From positions 186,001 to 250,000 of the forward strand of contig OX621170.1 of assembly GCA_951640195.1 (NCBI GenBank): a DNA stretch of 64,000 nt, in the 5' to 3' direction. Each line of letters starts with the position of its first letter. The first letter of the stretch is position 1. Positions 41,320 to 54,664 of the stretch are shown piece by piece. The stretch is from Porpolomopsis calyptriformis. Lineage: Eukaryota > Basidiomycota > Agaricomycetes > Agaricales > Hygrophoraceae. Below the pieces are notes generated by a model that searched no databases, was not told the DNA's origin, and worked only from the letters and a program-made list of their open reading frames with translations. The position numbers and the translations under genes are program-made.

Positions 41320-44300
41320 ATGGCCTTGCAAACAAGACCAGAACCCATGAATGCCTCTCCGCATCATTCAAAGGTCAAAGTCTCTCTTACCCTTGGAAAT
41401 TCAATTTTCGTCGCCGGAGAACACGTGTCGGGGAAGATGGAAGTGGAGTGCAGAGCGGAAAGGGGATTGGGAATCAACGTTATGATGGTCGAGCTGTTTG
41501 CAATTCAAGGTACCTCATCTCTCTCCACTCAATTGCTCCTAATCTCACCGATACCCTAAGAACTCACCTCACGAGACCATTCCGCCACTTCTACTTTCCT
41601 TCACAGTCGTCGTCTGTTTCAGGGCCCCGGATTACCCCCTTCGAATGCCGTCCAGCCATATCCTCTCCCCGGAGATCCTCCAATTCCTCGCGATTACCAT
41701 CAGGCCCGCCGAGGTCTATCCACTTTTCTTTTTCGCTTCCCGATCCCGTCGTCATCACCTTCATCACTCAGCTTTGGCGGCGGGCTTGCGCGGGTGAGGT
41801 ATGAGGTCCGAGCGAGTGCTGGTGTCTTTTGGAAGGGCGAGAGACGGCTAGTCACGGATAAGAAGGAAATTGATGTCGTTGAAAGCTTCGAAGAAGATTT
41901 CGAGAGAGTCGAGCCAGAGGGTGTCATCGTTGGAGAACACGGTAAGATTTGGGCTCACGGTCGAATTGTCGGTGGAGTGGCTGTCGCTGGCGAAAGTGCT
42001 TGTGTAGAATTACAAGTCAAGAATCATTCAAGCAAGAAGGTAAAACTACCCCTTTCTGTATTCTCTCGTTCTTATTCCTCTTTGGCACTTAGAACACAGG
42101 GTTGTCCATAACGTTGACACGGATGCTTCACTTACCCCCATCGGAGCAGCCACCGCTCCAGATATCTGACACTTTAACAACTGTAGCGTTCCGAGGTCCA
42201 GCATATATCATTCCGCCAGGCGCCGAAGGGGTAGCGAGTCTAGTATTCGACATTCCCAAGCATGCCAGGGGTGTTAAAGGTGGGACTCGAGAAGGCGATG
42301 AAGGGGAGGTGTTACACTCCGAACCTCTCTTCGAGGTACGGTGCATAGTCATAGTCAAGATGACCATGGGTATCGGAAGGTTTGTCATTTCGCCATTTAC
42401 TTTCATTTCCTCTCGTTTATTGATTCTCTGAATTACTTAGCAAAGACATTATTCTTAATCTGCCAGTGACCATTCTGCACCCTGCAGCTCTCCCTCAACC
42501 CCCGCCCTCTCCTTCATATCCTTATATCTCTTCCGCGCAAGAAATTGCAGCTCCCCCAGTGCCCCCTATGTCCCCCGTGCCCTTCGCAGATCCCCCACAA
42601 AGTCCTTACGTTTATTCTGCCCCACCTATGTCGCCACCCCTCTTACCCTACATGGATCAAGGACACGTTTGGCTCCCACCACCTGCTCAAACACCCAATC
42701 CATATCAATTTATATCTTCACCGATCCAAGGTCAGCAATACTTTCCCCAACAACCTATATTACTACCCCCCTTCGCCCCATTACCACGACCGTCAAGCGC
42801 AGGGGCATACACCGCCCATCTATCAGCCCAGCAGCCGTTGCTACCTTTGGAACCTAGTATTCAGCAGCTCGGGGAACCAGAGGAAGGTAAAGGAGAGCGT
42901 GCTTCTCGCATCTCACAGAACCTCCGGTTCTCCTCACGAAATCGTTCCGCATCACCACAATCCCACCGCTTTCCATTTCCCGTCAATCATCCCTCGTCAG
43001 AAGCCATCGCTACCCTGCAGAACTCACCACCATCGACTTCTGACATTGTCGGTTTACCCATTCCCATAGGGGTTGTCCACTCCCCGCGGCCATTCTTATC
43101 CCCCAAGCAATCGTATTCGCCTATTCATAACACCCTCTCCAAGAGCGAGCGAGTGGAGGAGCTCGAACGGATGGCGGAGGAGGTCGCTGCACAGAATGAA
43201 AACCTTTCTGTGGATATTCCCAAGGCGTTGAAAGAATCAACGTATTCAGACAAGACCCTGCCCCTCCCTCCAGTTCCAAGCGGAAAAGGAAAGAGGCAGT
43301 CCCCACTGACTACTGTCAGACCGCCAATTGACGTCATCTTCGAGGCCATTGATCCATCCCCCTCGGACAAGGCACCACCCACGCCAACTCTGACCGCAAT
43401 CACACCGTTAAAACAGCCCCGAATGGCAGATCTCAGTGGGTTAGGGCAGTCTGAGAGCGGCCTGGACGCATTGGAGAGGAGACTCTTGGCGGAGGTTGGT
43501 ACACGGAAATTGGATTTCGAACGGAGGCCCGATGTGCGGACGGTGCTGCCTATTAGTATTCCTCAGTCAAATGCGGACGTTGAACCGCTCCATGACTCGG
43601 CCATATCAAGCCTGACGCTTGCTGAACATGATTCGGACGAGCGAACGCACATGGCGGGGAAATCAAGTATGTCTGAGGATGACAAGGAGATACGAGAGGG
43701 GGGTAGTGGGACAAAGGCACGAGAAAAGAAAAAGGGTGAGGCGTTGGTTTCTGCAGAGAGGAGCGAGGAGCGAAAGAAGGGGAAGAAGAAGGAGCGGCGT
43801 AGGGATGGAGAAGCGCATAGATTCAAGAGATCGTCAAGGGGGAGAGTTGCTGCCTGGTTGGATGAGATTCATCGGGATGTGCCACCACCAGAGACCCCAT
43901 CCAGCCCAGAGATGTCGAAACTGCTCATGGACATTCCAGCGACTCCCATTAAACCAGAGTTCGATTTCGAGCCATTCCAAGTAGTTCCCCAGCCTCCACG
44001 GGACACCCGAGATGATTCCACTGGAGGAGACGTTTTGTCTGCTCCTAATCCCCGCTCATCTGGATTTGTCCCTATCGGAACGCTCAAGAAAGATGGTTTT
44101 AAGAGACACCCAGCGCTGAGAGGTGCTTCTCCGCACAACAAGACTCCGGAAGGGCGCAAGGGACATCCTGACATTTCATCGCCGTCTGCTGAAGCACAAT
44201 CAGAACCTACGCCCCCACCTGTTCCACCGCGAATCACTCGAGCCGCCAGAATGGCTGGCGAACTGTCACCACCTCAAGTTGGAATAGTCAATGGTCATGT

Positions 44301-44973
44301 TAACTTCGCGCCCCGACGAACCAAACCACCTTCCGCACCACCAGACTTGGCTGTTCCAACCACTGGCGCCAAGGTTTCCCCTCGCCTCCCTGTCTTTCCC
44401 CCGCCGCCACGTTCGGAGCCTGAAATCAAGTATGATGTCAGATCTGCCCGCGGCGGGCGAGGCGGGCGTGTGGCTACGGTAGCGTCGATATGGGCCACCG
44501 GGGCTGCACAGCAGAACAGCGCTGATGCTGATGCAAAAGGGAAGGGACGCGTGATGGGACAGAAACCACACTCTGTCCTTGCAGTGAAGCCTCTTCGCGC
44601 GGTGGGAAAGAGCCCACTTTCGGGTGTGGACTCGTCTGCAACGGCGTTGGCGGAGGCGCCGCAATGGGTTGACCTGTCTGGGAAACGGACGAGACCGATT
44701 GTCAAGTCGGCTTCTGTGCCTGCTATAATTTCGTCGTCGCATGCAACTCCTATGCTGTCGTCAACTGCTTCGCTTGCCCGGGCCGCACCCGGCTACAAAG
44801 TCGTGTCCCCCGTAAAGGTGCTACCCTCTACTCTCCCGGAACTGCCGTCGCAGATCGACAAGCCACCTGTGACTACAAGAAGTCCGGGGACGAAGTCTCC
44901 ACCAAGCGACCTTGCGTTTGGAAAAGCAAGACTAAGAGACCTCATCAGGAAATATCAAGAACATGCCACATAA
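41320..44973 (+). CDS. Arrestin-fold protein with long disordered tail
   Basis: Four exons, 41320-41509, 41561-42039, 42093-42379 and 42441-44973, give 1163 codons (1162 residues). The N-terminal arrestin-like beta-sandwich has VSLTLGNSIFVAGEHVSGKM, followed by a region ending LARVRYEVRASAGVFWKGER and then the second sandwich (SACVELQVKNHSSKKNTGLS, VSDTLTTVAFRGPAYIIPP-type). A Pro-rich linker (SPSYPYISSAQEIAAPP, PPMSPVPFADPP) opens a tail of about 800 residues that is Ser/Pro/Arg-rich with no fold. In fungi such alpha-arrestins bring ubiquitin ligases to membrane transporters. No PPxY ligase-binding motif was picked out by eye. The boundary between exons 3 and 4 lies just after the second sandwich. 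Confidence 0.82.
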
Positions 44974-45244
44974 GTGTTTTCTCGATAAGCGCGTCGATCT
45001 GCATATAGCGCTGGTTTTTGATATGCCTAGTTATTCTTGACTGATCTGGAATTTTTTCCAAGAACTTGCTCATGGCGTTCGAATTCTTTCGCTCCATGTA
45101 GTACGCTACGACTTGTTACGACCCAATAATTAATGATATCGTGTACTTTTGCAGGGTGGAACATTATTATCCATAATAGACTACACGTATAAATCATCGG
45201 TTAAAGACAAACGCGTCAAAGGTATGTAGTTCGCCACCGAACCT
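44974..45244. other. Convergent intergenic region
   Basis: Between the ends of the arrestin-like and TPR genes, which converge. Nothing recognised; likely 3' UTRs. Confidence 0.5.
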
Positions 45245-47118
45245 TCAATCCATTCTTCGCACAACATACCTATCCCAACTCGGATACGTAATTGTTTCCG
45301 CCTTCATTTTTATCGCATTTGTGGGGGGGCTTTTCCCGTTGAATGACTTTTTCTTCTTTTCAGTCCGACGCCTCAAAGGAGGAGCCGAATCAGGCTCGCT
45401 TTGAGATTCAAGGACAGGCATATCCACCGTCATGGGTATATAGGCAATTTTAAGCTTCCTGTCATCCGCCTTGGTCCGCGCGAACGGGAATGGTTTTGGC
45501 TGTTTTGATTTCAGCAGGAACCGTTGGTCGTGGTTGCTGCGAACGCCAGGGGATGGCAATGGTGTGTCCTGCTCCTGTTTTGATGATGACGAGGGGGCGG
45601 GAGGAGAGGATGATGCGATGTCGGACATTGGGTTGGGGGGGAGGAGCGATGCAAGTTCTGCCATCGCTTCTTTGTTCGTGGGTTGGACCTTGAGGACGGC
45701 ACGTAAATCTGGAATGGTGATCGTGTCACTTGTAGGAATGTATAAAATAAATGTTACCTTTAATGGCCTCGTCGATTCTACCCATCATTTTTCGCGCCTT
45801 GGCACGACGGAAATACCCTTTTCCACTTCGGTGCTGACTTAACGCTTTCGTGCACGCTTCTTCTGCTTCCATCCAACTGTTTGTTATGAATGATCAACGT
45901 TTATATAATGTCAAGTTTTAGTCTGGGTCGAAAACACACGTACTTGGATAGCTTCAAGTGCGCAGCAGCGAGGTTCAACTGGTAATGCGGCAGCTCAGGC
46001 TCAACCTCGTGCGCCTTTTGGTAGTGCTTGATGGCAGTCTCATAGTGACCCTGACGGAACGCCGTATTCCCCTAATATCGGCGTGGGTCAAAATAATGTC
46101 CGTCAATAATAGTCTGACGTACCTCCTCCTTCTCCACTTCTGCTCTAAGATATCGCCATTCTACTAGCTCAGCGATCGTCATATCCGCATCACCACTTCC
46201 ATCACATTCGTCCGAGTCCCCCGCCCCGAAATCAAGATCCATTTCCCACATATCTTCCTCTTCCTCGGTTTTCCACCCATACACACCGCCCCCCCTCCCG
46301 TCCCATTCTCGCTGCTTCCCATGCTTAACACCGCTCTCGTCTTCGTCTTCTCTAACCGCCTTCTCGCAAACTTGGCCAAGGTGATCAGTCGAGCATCCAC
46401 AATCGCACCATTTTGTGGTCAATTTCTCCCTAAGCACTAGCCCATAACCGCGCACATCAAACTCCAGTGCGACACGCCATAAAGTCTGGGACACCCTCTC
46501 ATAGCCCATGCGCACACACTCTCTCCAGTCATTACCCCAGACAAAGTCGCGGCTCGAGTTTTCACCCATTTGATCATACTTGAGCTGGCAAGCATCTTCC
46601 AAGGCTTCTTGGCCGTCAGTGAGCGGACCGAGGTGGGGCGGTTTGGAGAATGTGGCGGGAGGCATGGACTCGAGGACATCGAGATGGGCTTGGAGTGCTG
46701 AATAGTATGGCAAGAGGTGGAGGGAGTGGAGGCCACGTTTCTGGCAGATAGATACGTTGTTGGACATGGCCTGATAAAGTTTTGATTAGAGAGGAAGAAT
46801 GCAAGAAGGACGAGAGAGACGCACGAAGTGTCGTAAGGCGGTATAGGACCATAGGACACTCCTGGTTGCGACGCGTTCGCCGGATTGTCGCATGTCCATG
46901 CTAATCGCAGCACGGAAGAAATCCTTGATCTCCTCGCAGTCTGCATTGAATGCGGCCCAGCTGGGGCCACCGACGGAGATGCAGCGCATTATAAATGTGG
47001 GGAGGTGTATGAGGGCGATGCTGTACAAGCGTGTGGAGAAGAGGCGAGCGATGTCTTGCTCGAAACGAATGAGAAGAATACGTGCAATGTCGCGTTCCAA
47101 CTGGGAAACGGTTGTCAT
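45245..47118 (-). CDS. TPR-domain protein
   Basis: Five exons, 46825-47118, 46123-46770, 45944-46071, 45758-45876 and 45245-45708, sum to 551 codons (550 residues). The first 290 residues are unusual: helical blocks (LERDIARILLIRFEQDIARL, FRAAISMDMRQSGERVA) and a Cys-rich piece (KWCDCGCSTDHLGQVCEK). A short TPR set follows: EGNTAFRQGHYETAIKHYQK, LNLAAAHLKLSNWMEAEEAC, RSGKGYFRRAKARKMMGRI and DLRAVLKVQPTNKEAMAEL. The C-terminus is Ser/Pro-rich and basic. TPRs bind partner proteins such as chaperones. The N-terminal part is not recognised, so a specific function is not assigned. Confidence 0.78.
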
Positions 47119-48481
47119 TGCCTGAGAAATGCTGCGGTCAACGTGTGGATTTGGGATTCGGTGGTGATGGACACCCTTCGTCGTCTGGGTATGGTGTCCA
47201 TTCGTCGTGGACGTTTTGAGGAGGCCAGATGCATATCTTTTTTTGACGTGTGAGTATTTAGCAGGCATGAGTTCCGGAAGCTAACACCAATGTCAAGGCG
47301 TCGCTATGTTGTAAGGGTCCTTGATGCGGGTGAGGGTGAGCACGAGGTTCCAAAGCAGCGGTTAATAATCTCCAAAGGCTGTGATGCAAATCAGGCGCTG
47401 AGGACGTGTGCACATGCGTGTATTAGGTGACTTTTGGAGAGAAAATCAGCCCATTTCACAAATGGAAAGTGACGCGTATTACTCCTGAATTCTGGCGATA
47501 ACAGTACCTCCGTCGTCAGAATATCGTGCTGGTCGAGGGAAACGATGAGGGCGGGGAAGGATGACTAATCATTCGATCGGAGGCTTTCGAATGCGGTATT
47601 CTTGTCTGTCATCAACTCAAGCGGCTACAGGAATGCGGTATCCTGTCTGTCATCAACTCAAGGGCTACAGGAATACCACCCCGAAGCTAATTTGTGCTCT
47701 AAGGAGCAAAATGGTTCCTGCTTGTCAATCCTACGAGATCGGTTATTTATCATCACATTGTGGACCACCTGTTGGATGTGAAGGTCTCCACGCTCGATTC
47801 CGTCGGCGAATCCGTGACGGTTATTGTCTTTGCGATTGTGATTTTGGCGGAACTGTGGCAGAGTGCCATCCGCGTATGTTGCAACGATTGGATTTGATAT
47901 CTTCGCAGCAGTCATGCACGTCTGCGGAAGCGCGATACCGGCATTTTATCGAAGTAAATTGCCGGCTTACAGGGCCGAATGCTATATTCACCTCCCAAGG
48001 TGCGACTTTGCCTGACTCTGTTGCTGGCTATTGCCTGACCAACCCTAGCCTCGAAAATGTTTCGTACCCTACCATCACCCTTGGCGATGTTCGAGTCTGA
48101 AACATTTTTGAGGATACTTGGCCTTTGCCGAACCGTTGTTCGATCATTACCTGGCTGTCTGGACATGATCCCGTAATATCGGGAGCATCTAAGCCTCACT
48201 GTAGGATTCTGAGTAGTTGAGCTTGCTAATCCTTTAGATCTGAAATTCGACGACGGACGACTAGTGGAAATTCTTGTACTCTAGGTGAATGTCGTTACAC
48301 CGGCCTGATCTGAATAGTACTGTAATCTAGGTGTTACACGGAAGTGGAATGGACGAAGGACTTCATGATAAGTCTCTAAACTGATGATCCACCAGGGATC
48401 AGAATGCAGCCGAATCCAACAAGCTCGTCGGCCCATTTAACAGCGTGTCTGCTTCGTGGGATACAGGCTCTAAAGTGTCCT
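47119..48481. other. No convincing gene
   Basis: Upstream of the TPR gene. A 179-residue plus-strand frame at 47561-48100 has no recognised domain and no homology I can name, so it is not called. A near-perfect direct repeat of about 40 bp (GTCTGTCATCAACTCAAG...) lies at 47589-47665. Confidence 0.5.
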
Positions 48482-49189
48482 TCATAGATGCGATTGATAT
48501 CCCGGATCGAGATGTGGAGTGGAAGATCGGGAGGGTAGAGACATCGAACCCTCTGAAGGTACAGGCGAAAATGAGATAAATGAGTGCCCCTTTGGCCATG
48601 GTGAGTGAGGAGGGGTTGGGAGGGATGTTGGCTGGACGACCGTTTCCGGTGATGGTTCAGGCGACTTCACTCTCACCAACGACGCACGCCGTGTCTCGAA
48701 CGAAGCCGAATAACGACTGGATGGACACATTTACTATGTCTTCATTCGAGCACAAAGACATACTTACGTTGGGGAGACAGGTTCATCGAAGTAAAGGAAA
48801 GAATAATCATGCTTGCAACGCTTCCGTCTGCGCGGGTGGATGGGCTTCTCGTCTGGAGTGGTGGTCATTGATCTGTCAGGATCTGGGTTGGGTGGCAAAG
48901 GCCGAAAGCTGGAGGTGAATGCTTTCAAGTGTCTTGTAATAGTGGATCGTGATGATGAACATCGTTGACAGCCATCCGCCGGGTCGTATGCATCGAGGGG
49001 TGCTAAGGAAGGTATATTGTACGCTCGATTGACATATAGGACGGGCTGTTCTGTAGGAGGAGGCCGATGAGGTGAAGGTGCGAGGACAAATAATCTGCTT
49101 GGCCTCCATGCGATAGAGTGAAAACCAGAGCAAAAGAATTTGGAATAGCAAAAGTCGACACTGCGTTGGCTGCAGATGCTGTTGGACAT
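48482..49189 (-). CDS. Pro/Ser-rich hypothetical protein
   Basis: Two exons, 48768-49189 and 48482-48716, total 219 codons (218 residues). The intron has GTAAGT and CAG ends, and the frame continues across it, which supports the model. The N-terminal part includes APSPHRPPPTEQPVLYVN and a basic KPIHPRRRKRCKHDYSF. The second exon is rich in Pro, Ser and short basic runs (SLPTPPHSPWPKGHSF). No fold or domain recognised. Start and 5' exon are uncertain. Confidence 0.45.
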
Positions 49190-49845
49190 GCTGGCGAACT
49201 GGAGAATCGCTAAATGGCAGCCGAGCTCGCATTACTTATAAGAATGCGAAGCGTCAGCTCTGACAAGGTAGTTTCAGAGTCCGAGAAACCTGGCGCTCCT
49301 AGACAACCGATCGGTAACGACCGAATCTGGCCGTCTGGAAATGCAAGAATTCGCATCTTTCGGAAGAACTCCATGTCAAGTGGTACACGGTGGATATTGG
49401 GAAACCAACGCACATCTACTTCTTAATTTTGACCAATGTCATTAAATCCCCGGTCCTCGATTAAGACAACCATGCTTCATTCATTGTGAGTATCGGTCGT
49501 TTTTGCCATAACGAGCCGGAAAAGGCGGGGAGCCGGATTTCCGACTTCCGAAGATCCAGAAATGGTGAAACTTGATGTATCTCAAACTAAACGCTCGGTT
49601 CGGGGCAGGAATGGCGCACAGCCCCGAAAGAGCAAATGCTCAAGAAAAGAAGGATAGCAACACTGGCGGCGAACCGCAGTGGTTAACGGATTCTTGGTTG
49701 CCATGTGTTCTGAAACGCACAAAATGTTGTGTTTAAACAACTACGAAGGGGATAAAAAAACGACCTGATCAAGGCATTTAACGACAAAAGTTCAAGGGGC
49801 TCACTGGAGACGTACATACAACATTGCACTTTGGTCTCAGACCCT
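49190..49845. other. No gene seen
   Basis: Upstream of the Pro/Ser-rich gene and downstream of COA6. Short frames only. Confidence 0.5.
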
Positions 49846-50197
49846 TCACGATTTTGTTTTGGCTTCCTCGGCCTGTGAGTTCATCTGTGCAAGTGCGTGC
49901 TTTTGGCGTTCCGCAAGGATTCGTCGTTGGTTGAAATACTCAATCTGAAAGAACAAGACGATAAGAACAGAAAAATGCGAGAAGGCTACCATAAGCACAT
50001 ACCCAGCTTTTGGCGCAATTCTTCTCGTACTCGGTCTTCTGAGACGTACAGATCGAACCCTCCTCCCCAGCCTTCACCACACCGACGCTATCCAGACACT
50101 TGAAGTACGCATCTCTGGTTTCCCAACATACTTGTCTGCCTTGTCTGGATGTCGTGGTAGGTTGCTCAGGTCGTTCAGAAGTTCCAAACCAACCCAT
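49846..50197 (-). CDS. COA6: Cytochrome c oxidase assembly factor 6
   Basis: Two exons, 50003-50197 and 49846-49944, total 98 codons (97 residues). It carries the COA6 signature with paired cysteines: CWETRDAYFKC, then CTSQKTEYEKNC, with SW before the intron and IEYFNQRRIL after it. COA6 is a small CHCH-type protein of the mitochondrial intermembrane space that helps load copper on COX2. Its size and Cys spacing are normal for the family. It lies head to head with the TBC gene, with about 110 bp between starts. Confidence 0.92.
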
Positions 50198-50309
50198 TCG
50201 GGTAAAACGTCACGTTTGCATACCACATGCAGTGTGAGATTTGGCGGTCACATTCTCCGCGACTCATGTCAAGCTCGAGCCAGAATCGCTTGCTTGTCGT
50301 CTCGTACTC
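50198..50309. promoter_or_regulatory. Short divergent region between COA6 and the TBC gene
   Basis: Only 112 bp separate the start codons of the two divergent genes. Both promoters must lie here or within the genes. No TATA box seen. Confidence 0.4.
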
Positions 50310-53300
50310 ATGGCTTCAGGTGCATCTTCTATCAATGCAACTCCCGCGCACTCCCATCCCTTATCCGTCGACGACATTCCGTCAAAAGGACGACGATCTC
50401 GTGGTTTCCATGATACCGAGTCGAGTCCTAGACCAACAACCAATTACTTCACCTTGAAGGCGCAATTCGAACAAGAGAACGAGGCAAGGGGTAGCTTTGA
50501 CGGTAGCGTGCGGGGACTGAGCAAGGCGGACAGAAGAAGGTCGATGGACACTACCTCTACCCATAAACTGTCCACTACCTCTTTGGCCGCGATGTGGGAT
50601 AAGCCGGCAACACCTGGTCCTTTATTCATTGTAGGCGCACCATCTGAATCAACCTTATCCCCTCCTCGAACTCCAAGTCGCAAGATTCCCGAATTGCTTT
50701 TTACCGATCACGATTCCTCTCAATTTCCACCCTCAATAACATCACAAGTCCTGGGGACGAATTGGCATGACTATTCAGACGAAGCCATCCAATCTGCAAT
50801 CTCCAGGCTCGGTGCATCTGAATCTCCATCCGACCCACCCGTTCACCCTTACCACCTCGTTATCCGCGTGCTGTCTTCTGCAACGCACAGACTTGCGAGG
50901 GCCCGCATAGAACTAGAGGCAAACCGGGCCTTGTTGATAGAAAAGGAGACAGCGAGACGGGCCAGGACCGATGCATTAATGAGTGAACTACAGCCTTCGG
51001 AACAGGATATAGCCAGACGGGTTATACAGTCGATATTCACCGATGATAATGAAAGTCAACATCAAGTTCACAGACAACAAAGCAATGTGGTGAGAATGCT
51101 TTTTATGTGATTCGAGTTGAATTATTGACATGATCCAAGTCACTAACGGAATCTTTAACGGAAGCTCTGTCTGATGCAGTTTCTCTCACTGTACCAGTCG
51201 ACTCCTCGTTCCCAATCGCCACAGAACGTGATGATGCTGAGGATCCTTCATCAGGCACACAGGGTGCTGGTGACTCCAACATGCAATCTACAACGGTGCG
51301 GAGTAGTACGCAATCCGTCATCTCCGACGATGTCTTCGATCACCCGACGGTTACGCCTCAGAGAGCTAAACATGAACGTCCCTCTATTGGAGACTGGATG
51401 GGTACTTGGTGGGTCAAAGGTAAACCCAAAACAGACCGTCCTCCAAGCATTATATCTTCAAATGATAACACCCGAATCAACGTTTCTGAGACATCATCCA
51501 TATCCTCCGAAACAGGCATCTCTTTCTCCACAAAGGATTCAAACGGAGTGCCCAATAAGAATCGTCGAAGAAAGGCTTTGAGTGTTTTTGGGACTCTAGG
51601 CCTCTCAATATCTGGCTCACCTTCAGCCAATGTTGCTTCGAAATCCACGATAAGTACAGCGGACACCATGGCAGTGGCCGCAGACAAAAAACTAGCTTCA
51701 GCCTCCTCTTCGCCCATCCAGACTGCATATCCTTCGCTTCCTGCGGCTCCGCACTTGACAACCTCTCTTGAGCCGAATATTCTCGATGTGCCCGCCGCTG
51801 AGCTGGTGTCGGAACCATCCGCCAATCACGGGGATCTTCGTCAGGGTTCCTCTCTCCGAGCCATTGCAAATGCTACTCGGGTCATGACGTCTGATCCGGC
51901 CAGTATCCTGGCAGATCAAGGACGGGAGACCGGCCCTCTCGTCTCTCGATTGGCGCTGGATCTCATCAGGCATGCTCGCGACGAAGAGGTCAGCTTCCGC
52001 GAACGCCCCAAGGAGAAAAAAGAGAAGATCGACTCTGCCGAGAAGCTCGGCCCGATTGCTACTTTGAGTGGTTCCAATGGGGTAGATGTTGCCATGACCC
52101 TCAACCGTGCACTAACTGGCCAAAGCACCAGTTCTCGATTATCAAAGTCAAAAGCAACATCACTCATCCCTCCCATCGGATCACCTCTCTTCGGATCATT
52201 CATGACCCAACCACAGAAGAAGGTACCCAATATAATAGACGGATCTCACAAGAACACCAATGCGGTCAGCGAACCAAGCCTCTCCATCGGACGCGTCAAT
52301 GGCCCCCCCATCCTTCCTGCATCGATTACCCGGAAGCCCGCGTCAGTCCCATTAGAATCGATTATCCCTGCCACAGCGAAGCCCCCAACACAGTATCTCT
52401 CACGAATGTACACTCCTCTCACGTCCCGCGACTTTCAATTTACTATCCCCCTTCCTGATTCCGCATCCCGACTTACGATTTACCACGACAATGAGAATCA
52501 ACAACCATTGACTGACCGATATGGGTTCATGTATGACGTATCGCAGTATGATGTCCTGCTACTCATCCGTGCAAAAGAATGTGGGAACACTGCTCCTGCT
52601 TGTCTGACTGGTGTCAAAATTGCGGACCGGAAAGAAGACAATAGTTGGCCGGATGATGACGACGACGACGAAGGTTACAAGGGTGCAATAGAAATTGTCA
52701 AGGGAAAGTGCCATTGTAACGATGACACAGACGAAGACATCGTGACCCCCACTTGGCATGGTTCTCCGAATGCGGAAGCCAATTCGGTTCGGAGCAGGTC
52801 ATCGCAGCCTTCTCATGCACCATCACGTTCTTCTTCTAAGAGCAGGAAGTATTCCTCCACGACCAATTTGTCATCGTCTGTCCCTTTCCATAACAACTCC
52901 TCTGTTTTGTCAGTCAACGCAGACACCCCCCGCCACGCTTGTGCCGTAACGATAAAACGCCTCCTTGACCAACTGACGGAGATACACGATCAGCGGCAGA
53001 CCGCCCAGCGGAGAGAGTGGAATATATTTGTCAGGCAACGAAATAAAATCAAATCGCCCAAGGCTAATGTTCTGCCCGCAACGGCTTCGACCTCGTCCAA
53101 TGCGGGAGCGGCGGCTATTCTAGGCTTGGGCACAGCTTGTGAAGAAGAGGAACTGTCTCACAGTGAAGGCCTCATTGGCTTCGCCCAACTTGGACTATCG
53201 TCCAATCGGGACGAAAGGAAAGAGTTTGACAGGCTTGTGCGAAGTGGTATACCGCTTATTTACCGTTCGAAGGTTTGGTTGGAGTGTAGCGGTGGATTGG

Positions 53301-54239
53301 AGATGCATGAGCCGGGGTTGTTCCGTGAACTACTTGCGGAAGAAGACATCCAAGGCCACGTTACCATTGAAATAGAGAAGGATGTGAGTCGGACTATGCC
53401 TCTTAATATCTTCTATGGTGGGGATGGGGCTGGTGTGGACAAGTTACGGAGGGTACTGAGAGCTTATAGCCGGTGCGAGATCTATTCACACCGCCATTAT
53501 CAACTTCACTAAACTCTTGCTGTGACGGCAGTCGCAATCCCACCGTCGGATATTGCCAAGGCATGAATTTAATTGCTTCTACTCTTCTTCTTGTGCATGC
53601 AGACGAGGAGGAAGCCTTCTGGACATTAACTGCCATTGTCGAGCGGATACTTCCGGAGGATTTCTTCTCACCCTCTTTGCTTCCTTCTCGCGCTTGTCCA
53701 TTGGTACTTCTCAGTTATGTTCAGGAAATCATCCCAAAGCTACACGCACACTTGACAAACTTGGGCATAGACCTTCCGGCTATCTGCTTTTCGTGGTTCC
53801 TCTCGCTCTTCACTGACTGTTTACCTGTAGAGGTAAGCCGCGCCTTTTTCGAGGCGCTACATGAAGCAACTGATACTTTTTTTTTTTTCCGTGTACCTTG
53901 TAACGCAGACGTTGTTCCGAGTATGGGACGTATTTCTTGTTGACGGTTTGGACGTCTTATTTCGAGTCGCGCTTGGGATTCTCCGCAACAACGAGCAGGA
54001 ACTCCTCCGCTGCGAGTCCATCCCTTCCGTGTATGTTGCGTTGGAGAACTTGCCGACCAGGATGTGGGAGGCGGACAAGCTTCTGCAGGTTCGTGCAACC
54101 TGCTCGATTTATGGTTGATTTTGTCTTAGTATGCTTCATCTCGCAGGTGGAGGCAGAACTTCGACCGTTGCTTCTGCATTCAGATCTCGTTAGCAGGCGC
54201 AATGCTCGTGTGGACGCTCTCAGGCAACTGACATGCTGA
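50310..54239 (+). CDS. TBC-domain Rab GTPase-activating protein
   Basis: Five exons, 50310-51089, 51140-53472, 53532-53832, 53909-54088 and 54147-54239, total 1229 codons (1228 residues). A long Ser/Pro-rich N-terminal region precedes the TBC domain (about residues 900-1228). The arginine finger is IEKDVSRTMP, and the glutamine finger is RRNPTVGYCQGMN. FTDCLPVE, TLFRVWDVF and LVDGLDVLFRVALG follow. A GIPLIYRSKVW block precedes the finger. TBC proteins stimulate GTP hydrolysis on Rab GTPases in vesicle traffic. Both catalytic residues are present. The target Rab cannot be told. It ends 500 bp before the next gene. Confidence 0.93.
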
Positions 54240-54664
54240 GTGTCGTCGTCAATGGCAGATCCATACGCATGGTACCCTTCTTTGACCCTGTCAGACATTT
54301 CCATGGACTCGTGCATTATTTAGATTATGTGTTTAGAAGCCGTTCGTTGAATGGCGACTTTGTTGGAATATCGAATCAGGGTTGTGTAGTAGCTTTGTAA
54401 TCAATTGCTTGATCAATCGCAGATACACATTCGAGGCGCGACCATGTCGTACCACGCTATTTCACCGACTTTGGATGGCTGTGGCAGTATATTTTCTTCC
54501 TTGAAGATGTTTTTCGCTCAAGTCAAACGGGGCGCGAGTTAAGGACTTCCGCACGCAAGGATGAGTATGGCAATGTGTGTCCGAGGAGACAACGCTGACG
54601 CGGTCCCCATACAAATGATAATTTGACATTTCCATCGATAGCTACGGCAGGTTTGTTGGCGGTG
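54240..54664. other. Convergent intergenic region
   Basis: Between the ends of the TBC and LRR/SAP genes, which converge. Nothing recognised. Confidence 0.5.

Noticed and set aside
47561..48100. 179-residue plus-strand frame
   Set aside because: No domain, no clear start, contains a direct duplication; likely chance.
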